Origin: a bacterium
Lineage (GTDB): Bacteria; Babelota; Babeliae; Babelales; JABDEC01
Assembly (NCBI GenBank): GCA_947481115.1
Contig: CANKEI010000030.1
Location: 1 to 12,661, forward strand
Reading direction: 5' to 3'
DNA: 12,661 nucleotides
In this document: piece by piece, positions 1 to 8,564 of the stretch
Numbering within the stretch: position 1 is the stretch's first letter
Layout of the letters: each line of letters begins with the position of its first letter
Position numbers and translations under genes: made by a program
Notes under the pieces: generated by a model
What the model saw: only the letters and a program-made list of their open reading frames with translations
What the model was told of the DNA's origin: nothing
Databases searched by the model: none

Positions 1-15
1 CTCTAATTAATAAAT

Positions 16-1644
16 TTAAAAAGAGACTGAGCCTTTGGCAATTAAAGACCATTGTTTAGCCGCAAGATTTTCAACACCATCACGTTCATTGCCCCATTCA
101 TATGAATAGCCAGCGCCAAAAGTTGGTTGCCAATCGCAATTGTCCCAGCTGTATTCGAAGAAACTAAATATTTTGTTAGAAATATAAGTTGGCTGTAAAG
201 CAGTGCAAACGCAAATGTCGGTATCTTTGATAAATTCTGGAGTGCTTTCTGTAGCACCATTTATGCTAATTGTAGATTTACTGGCCGTAGTATCATCGCC
301 TGCATTAGTGTTACCCTTGATGCCATATTTTTCTTCAGCGATGGGGGTACGATTGCTAATTTTTTCAGCATTGCGATAATAAAATTCGTAACCATTATCA
401 AAGCTGAAATGATTATGCACATATTTAATTAATACGCCTAAATTTGTTTCAAAACTAGAACCAATATCAGCATTAAGCGCTAATACATTGGTGGCTCTTT
501 GTAAAGTTACATACTCTTCCACGTTATCAAACTCTTTTAACAAGAGCCATGCGGCACCAGCACTACAGGTACCATTAGGACCAGCTTTTAGGCCGAATAA
601 ACGTTTTTGATTATGTTTAGTCATACCCATTAAGGCAACATCAAAATGTAAACCAAGTGATTTATGGCACTCAACTCTTTCCCAGAAATTATAGTGTCCA
701 TTAATATCAGCACCGATTTCCCATTGTTTGTTTGCGCCAGAAATTGGTTCAAATAAGTATTCCGCCTTTGGAGTGTTGCCAGTTGGCGCTACTATTAAAA
801 AGCTAGTGGCAAAATGGCGATCATCTTTGCGCACAAAATCGTAACCAAGTTCTAATTTTAAACCAGCTACTTGTATAGTATCTTTGGATCCATCGATGCG
901 TCCGTTAGTCATAAAAGGCGCATCGCCAAATGTCTTATTGCCTACCCATGCTTGCTTTAAATTAGCATAAGGTACATCAGCTGCTACGCCACTTTCCATT
1001 AAATTTATCGGGAAGGTTAGGCTGCCTGAATTGCTTTTATTGGTGTCGCAAAGTTGCATGTTCCAACTGGTCCAGTTGATTGGAACGCTTATGCGTGACC
1101 AAAGGCCACATACGAATTGATCCCAACCCATATATAGATCGATATCGGCGATAAAGTTTTGAATTTTTGGTTTAAAGGTAACTTCACCAGAAGAAGTTAC
1201 GCCAAAATTTAGAGAGTTAATATCAGCACCAAAAACAGCGCCAGTAGAATTATAATTAGGTGCATAAGTCATGCTTTTTTTGTTATTATTGTTAAATAAG
1301 AACCACTGGGCTAAATGATTTGATTCAACGGTCCATTGATATTGTAAAGCTAAGCTGACTGTGCCATAAAATTCTTCTTGATTAAACAAGTGTAATTTTT
1401 CAGTGGACACGCCAGCCATACGTCTAAATTGATCCCATTGTACTGGACGTGTTGTAAAATTAGTTTGACCATAAACATTGCCATTATTATTAGTCGCATA
1501 ATTATCTGGAAAGCAACAGCTGGTACTAGGTGTGCCACTATTGTTTAGACTATAACAACTATTGCCGCTGCCATCGCCTAGCAGTGTGCTAGTTAACGAT
1601 GCTAGAATTGAGAAATAAAACAGGCTCTTAAAAATATGCTTCAT
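16..1644 (-). CDS. Predicted cysteine-rich outer-membrane beta-barrel protein (paralog 1)
   Basis: The 542-residue protein starts with a basic-hydrophobic signal peptide (about residues 1-23, ending LTSTLLG before DGSG). It continues with alternating strand-like segments such as GLKLELGYDF, LGLHFDVALMGM and QPTFGAGYSYEWG, and finishes SLIAKGSVSF. A terminal Phe is typical of barrels recognised by the BAM machinery. About ten cysteines lie in the mature part (for example C30, C43, C44, CVCTALQP), which could form disulfides in the periplasm or at the surface. The ATG is preceded by TTTAGGAG at an 11-nt spacing, a good Shine-Dalgarno. It lies just downstream of a close paralog on the same strand, roughly two-thirds identical by eye, and has its own promoter-like element. 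I recognise no named family. The style resembles large surface-protein families of Dependentiae-like bacteria. A porin or adhesin role is inference. Confidence 0.85.
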   Translation of the reverse strand: MKHIFKSLFYFSILASLTSTLLGDGSGNSCYSLNNSGTPSTSCCFPDNYATNNNGNVYGQTNFTTRPVQWDQFRRMAGVSTEKLHLFNQEEFYGTVSLALQYQWTVESNHLAQWFLFNNNNKKSMTYAPNYNSTGAVFGADINSLNFGVTSSGEVTFKPKIQNFIADIDLYMGWDQFVCGLWSRISVPINWTSWNMQLCDTNKSNSGSLTFPINLMESGVAADVPYANLKQAWVGNKTFGDAPFMTNGRIDGSKDTIQVAGLKLELGYDFVRKDDRHFATSFLIVAPTGNTPKAEYLFEPISGANKQWEIGADINGHYNFWERVECHKSLGLHFDVALMGMTKHNQKRLFGLKAGPNGTCSAGAAWLLLKEFDNVEEYVTLQRATNVLALNADIGSSFETNLGVLIKYVHNHFSFDNGYEFYYRNAEKISNRTPIAEEKYGIKGNTNAGDDTTASKSTISINGATESTPEFIKDTDICVCTALQPTYISNKIFSFFEYSWDNCDWQPTFGAGYSYEWGNERDGVENLAAKQWSLIAKGSVSF

Positions 1645-1708
1645 AATTTATGTTTCTCCTAAAAATTTATTAAGTTGTACAATAGTATTAGATTTTTGTT
1701 TTCAAGTG

Positions 1709-1737
1709 AGAATAATCTATTTTGTAGCACAGTTCAA
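1709..1737 (-). promoter_or_regulatory. Candidate promoter of outer-membrane gene 1
   Basis: On the minus strand TTGAAC (1732-1737) and TATTCT (1709-1714) are separated by 17 nt, about 64 nt before the ATG. The same layout, with flanking bases also alike, precedes the paralog at 3525-3553. That conservation is stronger support than the modest consensus match. A perfect TATAAT at 1781-1786 (minus) with a poor -35 could be a second start. Confidence 0.5.
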
Positions 1738-1804
1738 CTGCCGCTATCATGGCTATGCTATTAGATTGAGATAGAGCGCGATTATACTAGCTTTAAAAAT
1801 TACC

Positions 1805-3448
1805 TTAAAAAGAGGCTGCACCTTTAACTAAAATAGACCATTGGTTAACAGCGAGATTATTAGCACCATTGTGTTTATGGGCCCATTCGTAACTATAGCC
1901 AACTCCAAAAGTTGGTTGCCAGTTGCTATCCCAGTTGTGTGCAATAAAATTAAACAATTTATTGGAAAGATAGGCTGGCTGTAAAGCTGTACAAACACAG
2001 ACATCTGAATCTTTCAAATAGACCGGGGTGCCATCAGGTGTACCATTGATGCTAATTGTAGAAGTACTAGCGGTAGTATTAGTACCAGCGCCTGTATCGC
2101 CTTTAATGCCATATTTCTTTTCAGCGATTGGTACACGGTTACTGATTGACTCGGAATTACGATAATAAAGTTCGTAGCCCAGATCAATACTAAAATGACT
2201 GTGAACATATTTGAGTAAAATACCTAAATTAGTTTCGAAACCCGAGCCGATATTAGCATTTAGGGCTAATATATTAGATGCTCTTTGTAAGATGCTATAT
2301 TCTTGAGCACTATCAAACTCTTTTAATAATAACCAGGCAGCGCCAGCATTACAGGTGCCATCAGGGCCAGCCCTAAGACCAAAAAGACGTTTTTGATTGC
2401 GTTTTAGCATGCCCATGATAGCAACGTCAAAATGTATGCCCAGTGATTTATGACACTCGATAGCTTCCCAGAAATTATAGTGTGCATTAATATCGATCCC
2501 AAGTTCCCACTGTTTGTTAGAGCCGGAAATTGGTTCAAAAAGATATTGGGCATTCGCAGTATTACCAGTTGGCACGACTACCAAACAACTAAGCGCAAAA
2601 TGCCGGTCGGTCTTACGGATAAAATCGTAACCAAGTTCTAATTTTAAGCCTGCAACTTCGGTAACATCTTTGGCGCCATTGATGCACCCACTAAGCATAA
2701 CTGGGGCATCACCAAAAGGTCGATTGCCGACCCAGCCTTGTTGCAGATTAGCATATGGTACATCAGCAGCTTCACCATCTACCATTAAATTGAAGGGGAA
2801 AATGAGATTGCCTGGGTTGCTCTGATTACTATCGCAAAGATGCATATTCCAATTAGTCCAGTTAACTGGAATACTAATGCGTGACCAAAGGCCGCAAACG
2901 AATTGATCCCAGCCGATAAATAAATCAATATCAGCGATAAAATTTTGGATTTTTGGCTGAAAATTAACTGCACCAGTAGTCGTGACGCCGAAATTTAATG
3001 AGTTGATATCCGCACTAAAAGTAGCTCCAGTATTATTATAATTAGGGGCATAGGTCATGCTGTTGAGATTATTATTAAATAAGAACCACTGCGCTAAATG
3101 ATCAGAGTTGCTAGTTTGTTGGTACTATAAAGCTAAGCTAACTGTGCCGTAGAATTCTGTTTGATTAAATAGATGTAATTTTTCAGTAGATCCACCAACC
3201 ATACGCCTAAATTGGTCCCACTGCACTGGATGGGTCGCGAAATTAGTTTGACCATAAACGTTGTTATGCTTAGTAGTATTAGTAGTTTGATAATCGCTGG
3301 GAAAATTACATCCTTGACTGGGAGTATTATTATTACCAACTCCAATACAAGGGTTACCGCTGGGATCGCCAAGTAACATATTTATGGTAGTAGTGCAGAT
3401 TAAAAAATAAAATAAATAATAAAATAGTCGGGATCGAACAGATTTCAT
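1805..3448 (-). pseudogene. Paralogous outer-membrane protein (paralog 2) interrupted by one in-frame amber codon
   Basis: From ATG 3446-3448 the frame encodes a signal peptide (ending NMLLG before DPSG) and the N-terminal region up to EFYGTVSLAL. It then meets TAG at 3125-3127 (codon 108). The same frame continues without shift as YQQTSNSDHLAQWFLF and on to the C-terminal GAASF. Paralog 1 has CAA (Gln) at this site, so one C-to-T change explains the stop. Without it the protein would be about 547 residues, close to 542 in paralog 1. The downstream part keeps conservative V/I/L swaps and shared cysteines (VCGLW, LCDxN, ECHKS, GTCxAG, CVCTALQP), so it shows little decay. Read conventionally, there is a 107-residue N-terminal fragment (3125-3448) and an open stretch from an internal ATG (1805-3058) that lacks a signal peptide. 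The start has AGGAG 11 nt upstream. It could be a recent pseudogene, an off-phase contingency gene, a readthrough gene or a sequencing error. Confidence 0.75.
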
Positions 3449-3524
3449 GACTTATGCTTCTCCTAAAATTTATTAACTAAGTTTGTTTAAATTTTCTAGT
3501 AGTTAGTTTTTTGTTGGCAGGGTG

Positions 3525-3553
3525 ATAGTAGCCCATTTTATAATACTGTGCAA
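3525..3553 (-). promoter_or_regulatory. Candidate promoter of outer-membrane gene 2
   Basis: On the minus strand TTGCAC (3548-3553), a 17-nt spacer and TACTAT (3525-3530) match the layout upstream of paralog 1. The shared stretch continues into the flanks (a TCAC right after the -10, then an AACAAAAA run), and both leaders share the AATAAATTTTAGGAG block before the ATG. The -35 hexamer is embedded in an inverted repeat, TGCAA-CTAC-TTGCA (3549-3562). Confidence 0.5.
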
Positions 3554-3688
3554 CTACTTGCATATCTCTCTGTTGCAAAATACTTTTTTAATGTACTAAG
3601 CTGTTAGAGCTAAAATTAAGCGGGCTAAGTAGTTGTTTTAATATTTTAAAAAATCTAGCGTAAAAACTAGCTATGGGTGAAAACTAGT

Positions 3689-5971
3689 ATGCGTAAAATC
3701 TTAAATAATCAAAAAAATTTAAAGCAGCTGTGTTTAAAATATTTATTAAAATTTTTAACCGTGGGCTGGTTAGGCGGCTCGATCATAGCGATTATTTGTG
3801 CTAACCGAGCTGATCCATCTTGGGTAAATTATAATACCGTAAATAGTTTAGTGACTAATCCGTTGGGCTGGTTGGGCGCAAATCTAGCAGCAACGGCTTT
3901 TTATTTATTTGGATTAATGGCTTATTTTATAGCAGTCTTTGGAACTTATTTACTTTGGTTGAATTTAGCACCTAAAATTAAAATTGCAGATGAGTGGGAA
4001 CGCGTACTAGGCTTTGTGGGCGTGTTGGGTAGTTTACTGTTAATTTTCAAGCAGGGTGTCTTAGGACGCTTGCTTTACTTAAAGCTAAATTTATTATTTG
4101 ATAATTTAGTACTTTTACTAATTGGCGGCACTATTTTTTTTGCGGCTTTAACATTAATTTTGCGTTTTTCAGTATTATTGTATCTTTATCATAAAATCAC
4201 TGATTTGCGGGCTCAAGCTTATTATAAAAAATTTATTAGTGTGAGTGTAAATTTTGCGCTTAGCAGTCTAAAAATTGGTTTTAATTTGATTAAAAACTTA
4301 GGAAATTGGTTTTATCGGACAATTTTTGGCGGCACTGAGCATCCTGAATTAGCAGCGACACTTTTTCAAGCTAAATATCACGATAACATAGCACTAGATC
4401 AAGATTTTACAGATAATTTTGAGTTCAATAAAAATTCTACTAATAATACTGGTGTATCTAACCCAAGTCATGCTAATTCAGTAAATTTTAGTAATAATAT
4501 TCGAGAAAATTTTAAGCCCAGTACTAATACTAATACTAATACTAACTCTAATAATAGTTTGGGGCAGGCTTATAAATTACCAGATTTAAATATCTTTACA
4601 GCTATGCAGGAGATTTATACGCAAGACGAACGAGTCACTAAAATTTTGCAGCAACAAGCTAAAACTTTAGCCGAAAAGTTAAAATGTTTTGGGGTATTTG
4701 GGCAGGTAGTCTCGGTCGAGTATGGTCCAGTAGTTAGCTTATTTGAATTTAAGCCGCACATAGAATCTAAAGTTAGTAAGATCATGGCGCTCGAACATGA
4801 CTTAGCTTTGGCGTTGGAAACTACTTCACTGCGCATAATTGCTCCGGTGCCTGGTAAATCAGTTGTGGGCTTCGAAGTGGCCAATCGCGAACGACGGTCG
4901 GTATTTTTTGGCGATTTAATTGCGGAGCCAGAATTTGAAATTGGTAAATACGAATTACCATTAATTTTGGGCCAAGATACGATTGGCAAAAGCGTTACGA
5001 TCGATTTAGTTAAGATGCCGCATTTGTTAATTGCTGGTTCAACTGGTGCTGGTAAATCTGTAGCGCTTAACACTATGTTAACGAGTTTACTGTGTTGCTG
5101 TACGCCACAGAATCTCAAATTAATTTTAGTCGATCCAAAAAGATTAGAGTTTGCCGGCTATGAAGATATTCCCCATTTATTATTTCCGATTGCCACTGAG
5201 GCGCGCGAAGTCATCAATATTTTAAAATGGGTAGTCCAAGAAATGGAGCAACGTTATTTATTAATGTCGGAGACTGAAGTTAAAAATATTGCTGAATATC
5301 ATAAATACTGCGAAAAAAATAATTTAGCGCATTTGCCTTATTTAGTAATTGTCATCGATGAGCTAGCAGATCTAATGATGACCGCTGGTAAAGAAGTCGA
5401 AAATTTAATTATTAGAATTGCACAGAAAGCTCGCGCGGCCGGAATTCATTTAATTGTGGCTACGCAACGTCCATCAGTAGATGTGATTACTGGCTTAATT
5501 AAAATTAACTTTCCTAGCAGGATTTCGTTTAGGGTGGCTTCTAAAGTTGATTCACGCACAGTATTAGATTGCATGGGCGCCGAAAAACTACTCGGTCGGG
5601 GCGACATGTTATTTTTAGATTCTCAATCGATTGGTTTACGTCGGGTGCATGGGGCCTATGTCTCTAACGAAGAAGTTAAGCAGGTTGTACAACACTTATT
5701 AGGTGAAGGCAAAGCGCAATATTTAGATCTAACGCAAGAGTTAAAACGTGAATTGGGCTCAAGTGATACTGATGGCGATGAAAGTTTATTGCCTGAAATT
5801 TTAACTTTTTTGCGGACTACTAATGAAATTTCAATTTCTTTACTACAACGTCGCTTCAGAATCGGCTATAATAGATCTGCGCGGATTATCGATACACTAG
5901 AAAGTTTGGGTTATGTCTTGCAAGCTGAAGGCAGTAAAATGCGCCGCGTAAATAAAAGCGCTTTGCAGTGA
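3689..5971 (+). CDS. ftsK: DNA translocase FtsK/SpoIIIE
   Basis: Membrane-anchored ATP-driven DNA pump that clears and aligns chromosome termini at the septum and supports XerCD resolution. Numbering is from the GTG at 3677 (764 residues). Four membrane segments lie within about residues 25-170. An Asn/Ser/Thr-rich linker (about 245-295) is followed by the alpha-beta motor with Walker A GSTGAGKS (454-461), Walker B VIVIDELADLM (557-567) and the ATQRPSVDVITG segment. A C-terminal gamma winged helix (about 701-750, DESLLPEILTFL to LESLGYVLQA) binds orienting DNA motifs. The length fits the compact SpoIIIE-like form, not the giant E. coli form. I prefer ATG 3689 because GGTGA sits 8 nt before it, whereas the GTG has no Shine-Dalgarno. 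It diverges from the outer-membrane genes. I see no convincing promoter in the roughly 135 nt between the minus-strand promoter and this start. Confidence 0.96.
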   Translation: MRKILNNQKNLKQLCLKYLLKFLTVGWLGGSIIAIICANRADPSWVNYNTVNSLVTNPLGWLGANLAATAFYLFGLMAYFIAVFGTYLLWLNLAPKIKIADEWERVLGFVGVLGSLLLIFKQGVLGRLLYLKLNLLFDNLVLLLIGGTIFFAALTLILRFSVLLYLYHKITDLRAQAYYKKFISVSVNFALSSLKIGFNLIKNLGNWFYRTIFGGTEHPELAATLFQAKYHDNIALDQDFTDNFEFNKNSTNNTGVSNPSHANSVNFSNNIRENFKPSTNTNTNTNSNNSLGQAYKLPDLNIFTAMQEIYTQDERVTKILQQQAKTLAEKLKCFGVFGQVVSVEYGPVVSLFEFKPHIESKVSKIMALEHDLALALETTSLRIIAPVPGKSVVGFEVANRERRSVFFGDLIAEPEFEIGKYELPLILGQDTIGKSVTIDLVKMPHLLIAGSTGAGKSVALNTMLTSLLCCCTPQNLKLILVDPKRLEFAGYEDIPHLLFPIATEAREVINILKWVVQEMEQRYLLMSETEVKNIAEYHKYCEKNNLAHLPYLVIVIDELADLMMTAGKEVENLIIRIAQKARAAGIHLIVATQRPSVDVITGLIKINFPSRISFRVASKVDSRTVLDCMGAEKLLGRGDMLFLDSQSIGLRRVHGAYVSNEEVKQVVQHLLGEGKAQYLDLTQELKRELGSSDTDGDESLLPEILTFLRTTNEISISLLQRRFRIGYNRSARIIDTLESLGYVLQAEGSKMRRVNKSALQ
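4519..4558 (+). repeat. Short ACTAAT hexanucleotide tract in the ftsK linker
   Basis: About four tandem, slightly imperfect ACTAAT units encode alternating Thr-Asn in the linker between the membrane and motor domains of FtsK. Gain or loss of a 6-nt unit keeps the frame, so the linker length can drift without inactivating the gene. Confidence 0.7.
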
Positions 5972-5982
5972 CTTGACAAGTT

Positions 5983-6011
5983 TTGAAAAAAACACCAGTT
6001 TCAGCGATAAT
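5983..6011 (+). promoter_or_regulatory. Candidate sigma-70-type promoter for murF-rsmH
   Basis: TTGAAA (5983-5988), a 17-nt spacer and GATAAT (6006-6011) each match the consensus at 5 of 6 positions. The element lies in the 99-nt gap between the ftsK stop and the murF ATG. No terminator is seen after ftsK, so readthrough from ftsK may add to expression. Confidence 0.6.
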
Positions 6012-6070
6012 AAATTTACTTAATTTAGATCAATATTTTTAAAAATTTTTTAGGCTCATGGGAGATTTAC

Positions 6071-7534
6071 ATGCACTTTGATCGGCGTTTTTTAAGCACG
6101 GTGTTGCCGAATGCTGAAATTATCGGTGATATTTTTCCGGAATATCCATCGATTGCGATCGATTCGCGTAAAGTTCGCTTGGGTGATATTTTTGTAGCGC
6201 TTAAAGGTGCGCGCTTTGATGGACATGAGTTTCTTAGCCTGGCGATTGAAAATGGTTGCGTTGGTTTAATCGTAGCGCAAGATCAACAAGTTTTATTAAA
6301 TCAAATTGACCCAGCAGTTCTAAATAAAATTTTGATTATAATTGTACCAGATCCGGTCGTAGCCCTAGTACAACTGGCACGTGCTTGGCGGTCTAGTTTT
6401 AATTATCCCGTAGTTGGGATTACTGGTTCAGTTGGCAAAACTTCTACTAAAGAGTTATTAGCTCAAATTTTAAAAACAGCTGAAATAGCGCATTGCGTCT
6501 CTAAAGGCAATTTAAATACTTTAGTGGGCGCTAGCGTCAGTTTATTGCAGATGCGAGTAGAACATAAAGTGGCGATCTTCGAAATTGGAATTAGTCAACG
6601 AGGCGAGATGGACGAACTGGCCGATTTAGTACGGCCAACTATTGGCTTAATTACTTCAGTAGGACATGCGCATATGGGTGGCTTAGGCTTGCCAGCTGAT
6701 ATTGCCAGCGAAAAGCGTAAAATTTTCAAATTTTTTGGCGAATCTAATATCGGCATTATTAATGGAGATCAGCCCTTACTAGCGAATATTGCTTATACGC
6801 ATCCTGTAGTTCGATTTGGCTTGAAAACTACTAGTCAGGTACAAGTACGTAAAATTATAATTGATAATGGCAAAATTAGTTGTGCGGTAAAAATTTATGG
6901 CCATAAATTTAATTTAGAGCTGAATGGCACACATCGCAGTCGTGTTTTTAATAGTTTAGCGGCGGCCGCAGCAGCTTATTTACTAGAAGTTCCTATTGAT
7001 AAAATAGTGACCGGCTTAAAACAAGATTTAGCTTTAACTGGTCGCATGGAACATAAACAACTTAAACCAGAGTATGGCCAAGGTTTACTGATTGACGATT
7101 GTTATAATGCTGGCCCAGAATCAGTTAAGGGCGCGCTGCTCGCGTTCGAAAAATTACCAGTTAAAGGGCGCAAAATTTTAGTGTTGGGCGACATGTATGA
7201 ATTAGGTTCAGAAAGTAATTTCTGGCATCGTCAAATTGGTAGATTTTTGCAAAAAGCGACTTCGATTAATTATATTATCTTAGTTGGCGAGCAGGTTAAC
7301 TCAGTTAAACAGACGGCGCCAGTCACCTTAGAAATTGATTTAGTGCCTGATTGGCAAACTGCACTTAAGCTATTAACTGAATTAAATTTACAAACTAATG
7401 ACGTAATTTTGGTCAAAGGCTCAACTCACGGTTATACTAGTGGTCTAGTCTATTTAATTAATCAAATGACTAGCGTAAATTCCAAACCAGATTTAATTAA
7501 GCCGGCCGTCACAGTTAAAGAGCTAGCCCTTTAA
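6071..7534 (+). CDS. murF: UDP-N-acetylmuramoyl-tripeptide--D-alanyl-D-alanine ligase MurF
   Basis: Cytoplasmic Mur ligase that adds D-Ala-D-Ala to the UDP-MurNAc-tripeptide using ATP, the last step making the UDP-MurNAc-pentapeptide. The 487 residues fit the family. The N-terminal substrate domain has the SIAIDSRKVRLGDIFVALKG segment (27-46). The P-loop is GITGSVGKTS (116-125), followed by EIGISQRGEMDELADLVRPT (171-190) and GHAHMG (198-203). The MurF-type signature DDCYNAGPES (342-351) corresponds to the usual DDSYNANP, with S-to-C and N-to-G changes, and LGDMYELG (372-379) follows. This signature favours MurF over MurC, MurD or MurE. The usual C-terminal KGS motif reads KGSTHG here. GGGAG lies about 7 nt before the ATG. 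rsmH follows after 32 nt without a terminator, so the two are probably co-transcribed. Confidence 0.95.
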   Translation: MHFDRRFLSTVLPNAEIIGDIFPEYPSIAIDSRKVRLGDIFVALKGARFDGHEFLSLAIENGCVGLIVAQDQQVLLNQIDPAVLNKILIIIVPDPVVALVQLARAWRSSFNYPVVGITGSVGKTSTKELLAQILKTAEIAHCVSKGNLNTLVGASVSLLQMRVEHKVAIFEIGISQRGEMDELADLVRPTIGLITSVGHAHMGGLGLPADIASEKRKIFKFFGESNIGIINGDQPLLANIAYTHPVVRFGLKTTSQVQVRKIIIDNGKISCAVKIYGHKFNLELNGTHRSRVFNSLAAAAAAYLLEVPIDKIVTGLKQDLALTGRMEHKQLKPEYGQGLLIDDCYNAGPESVKGALLAFEKLPVKGRKILVLGDMYELGSESNFWHRQIGRFLQKATSINYIILVGEQVNSVKQTAPVTLEIDLVPDWQTALKLLTELNLQTNDVILVKGSTHGYTSGLVYLINQMTSVNSKPDLIKPAVTVKELAL

Positions 7535-7566
7535 ATTTAAAAACTTAAGAAAGTATTCCGACAGCT

Positions 7567-8478
7567 ATGTCCAAAATTCTTAGCTCCACTGTTTATCATA
7601 CACCCGTTTTAGTCCAAGAAGTTTTAGAATATCTTGATCCGCAACCAAATAAATTATATTTAGATGTTACTTTTGGTGGTGGTGGCCATACGCGCGCCAT
7701 CTTAGAGCGTGAGCCTAATTGCCAAGTAGTGGCCATTGATTGGGATTTAAATTCTATTGAAAAAAATGGTCCGGAATTAGAAGCTGAGTTTGGTGACAGA
7801 TTTAGTTTTTTGTGGGGCAACTTTAGTTATTTAAATAAATTATTGAAAAAAGCTGGCATTGATAAAGTTGATGGCATTTTAGCTGACTTTGGCACATCGC
7901 AGTTTCAAATTAAAGAAGCTGCTGGTTTTTCGATTTTTAATGATACGCCACTAGATATGCGCATGTCGCCGTCCTTTAATAAAATCACCGCTAAGCATGT
8001 TTTAAATACTTATGACGAACAACGTCTGGCGGATCTATTTATGTATCTTGGTGAAGAACGTCATGCGCGCAAAATTGCGCGGGCGATTGTGGCTGAGCGA
8101 CCTAGGCATAAATTCAGAACTACTGGTGACTTAGTAGCCCTAATCGAAAAAGTAGTGCCTGCTAGTAGTGGTTCACGTAAGATTCATCGGGCTACTAAAG
8201 TTTTTCAAGCTTTAAGAATTTATGTGAATCAAGAGTTAGAAAATATCGAAGCTTTTTTAAAAGCCGTTCCATCGGTGTTGGATAATCAAGGCAGATTAGT
8301 TTGCATTAGTTTCCACTCGCTTGAAGATCGAATTGTAAAACAATTTTTAAAAGCTGATAATCGTTTTGAGATTTTAACACCTAAGGTTGTTACGGCGCAA
8401 GCCGCTGAATTAGCAGTTAACCATGCTGCGCGTTCGGCTAAATTGCGGGCCGGTTTATTTAATTTGGTGAACAATTAA
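7567..8478 (+). CDS. rsmH: 16S rRNA (cytosine1402-N4)-methyltransferase RsmH (MraW)
   Basis: SAM-dependent enzyme that N4-methylates C1402 in the decoding centre of 16S rRNA. The 303 residues contain the start-proximal YHTPVLVQEVL (10-20), SAM-binding motif DVTFGGGGHT (33-42), DFGTSQFQ (107-114, usually DLGVSSxQ), PLDMRM (128-133), RATKVFQALRIYVN (208-221), SFHSLEDRIVKQF (248-260) and a C-terminal NHAARSAKLR (285-294). The DFGTSQ change is an unusual variant of a conserved motif but does not remove the catalytic framework. The ATG at 7567 gives the normal N-terminus. Its Shine-Dalgarno is weak (an AAGAAAG about 15 nt away), so translation may depend on coupling to murF. In most bacteria this gene begins the dcw cluster, whereas here it follows murF. 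Confidence 0.96.
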   Translation: MSKILSSTVYHTPVLVQEVLEYLDPQPNKLYLDVTFGGGGHTRAILEREPNCQVVAIDWDLNSIEKNGPELEAEFGDRFSFLWGNFSYLNKLLKKAGIDKVDGILADFGTSQFQIKEAAGFSIFNDTPLDMRMSPSFNKITAKHVLNTYDEQRLADLFMYLGEERHARKIARAIVAERPRHKFRTTGDLVALIEKVVPASSGSRKIHRATKVFQALRIYVNQELENIEAFLKAVPSVLDNQGRLVCISFHSLEDRIVKQFLKADNRFEILTPKVVTAQAAELAVNHAARSAKLRAGLFNLVNN

Positions 8479-8506
8479 TTGACAGGATAACCAGATTTAT
8501 TAAATT
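8479..8506 (+). promoter_or_regulatory. Candidate promoter for spoVG-tRNA-Gln
   Basis: A perfect TTGACA (8479-8484) begins right after the rsmH stop. A TAAATT at 16-nt spacing (8501-8506) is a 4-of-6 -10. A second possibility is TTAACT (8516-8521), 17 nt, GATAAC (8539-8544). The 10-bp perfect palindrome GAGTTAACTC (8513-8522) lies between the two and could be an operator. Confidence 0.4.
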
Positions 8507-8564
8507 GAGACCGAGTTAACTCTTAAAAAAAGGAAAGTGATAACATTTTTAAGGAACAATTGAG

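Noticed and set aside
3125..3127. Genome-wide reassignment of UAG
   Set aside because: spoVG, the TPR-like gene and the Rpn gene end with TAG at natural protein ends, so TAG acts as stop here.
4519..4558. CRISPR-like or regulatory direct repeat
   Set aside because: The units are contiguous 6-mers without spacers and lie inside ftsK coding sequence.
4615..5118. 167-residue minus-strand frame inside ftsK
   Set aside because: It lies opposite the conserved FtsK motor domain including Walker A. The open frame follows from codon bias of the true gene, and it resembles no protein.
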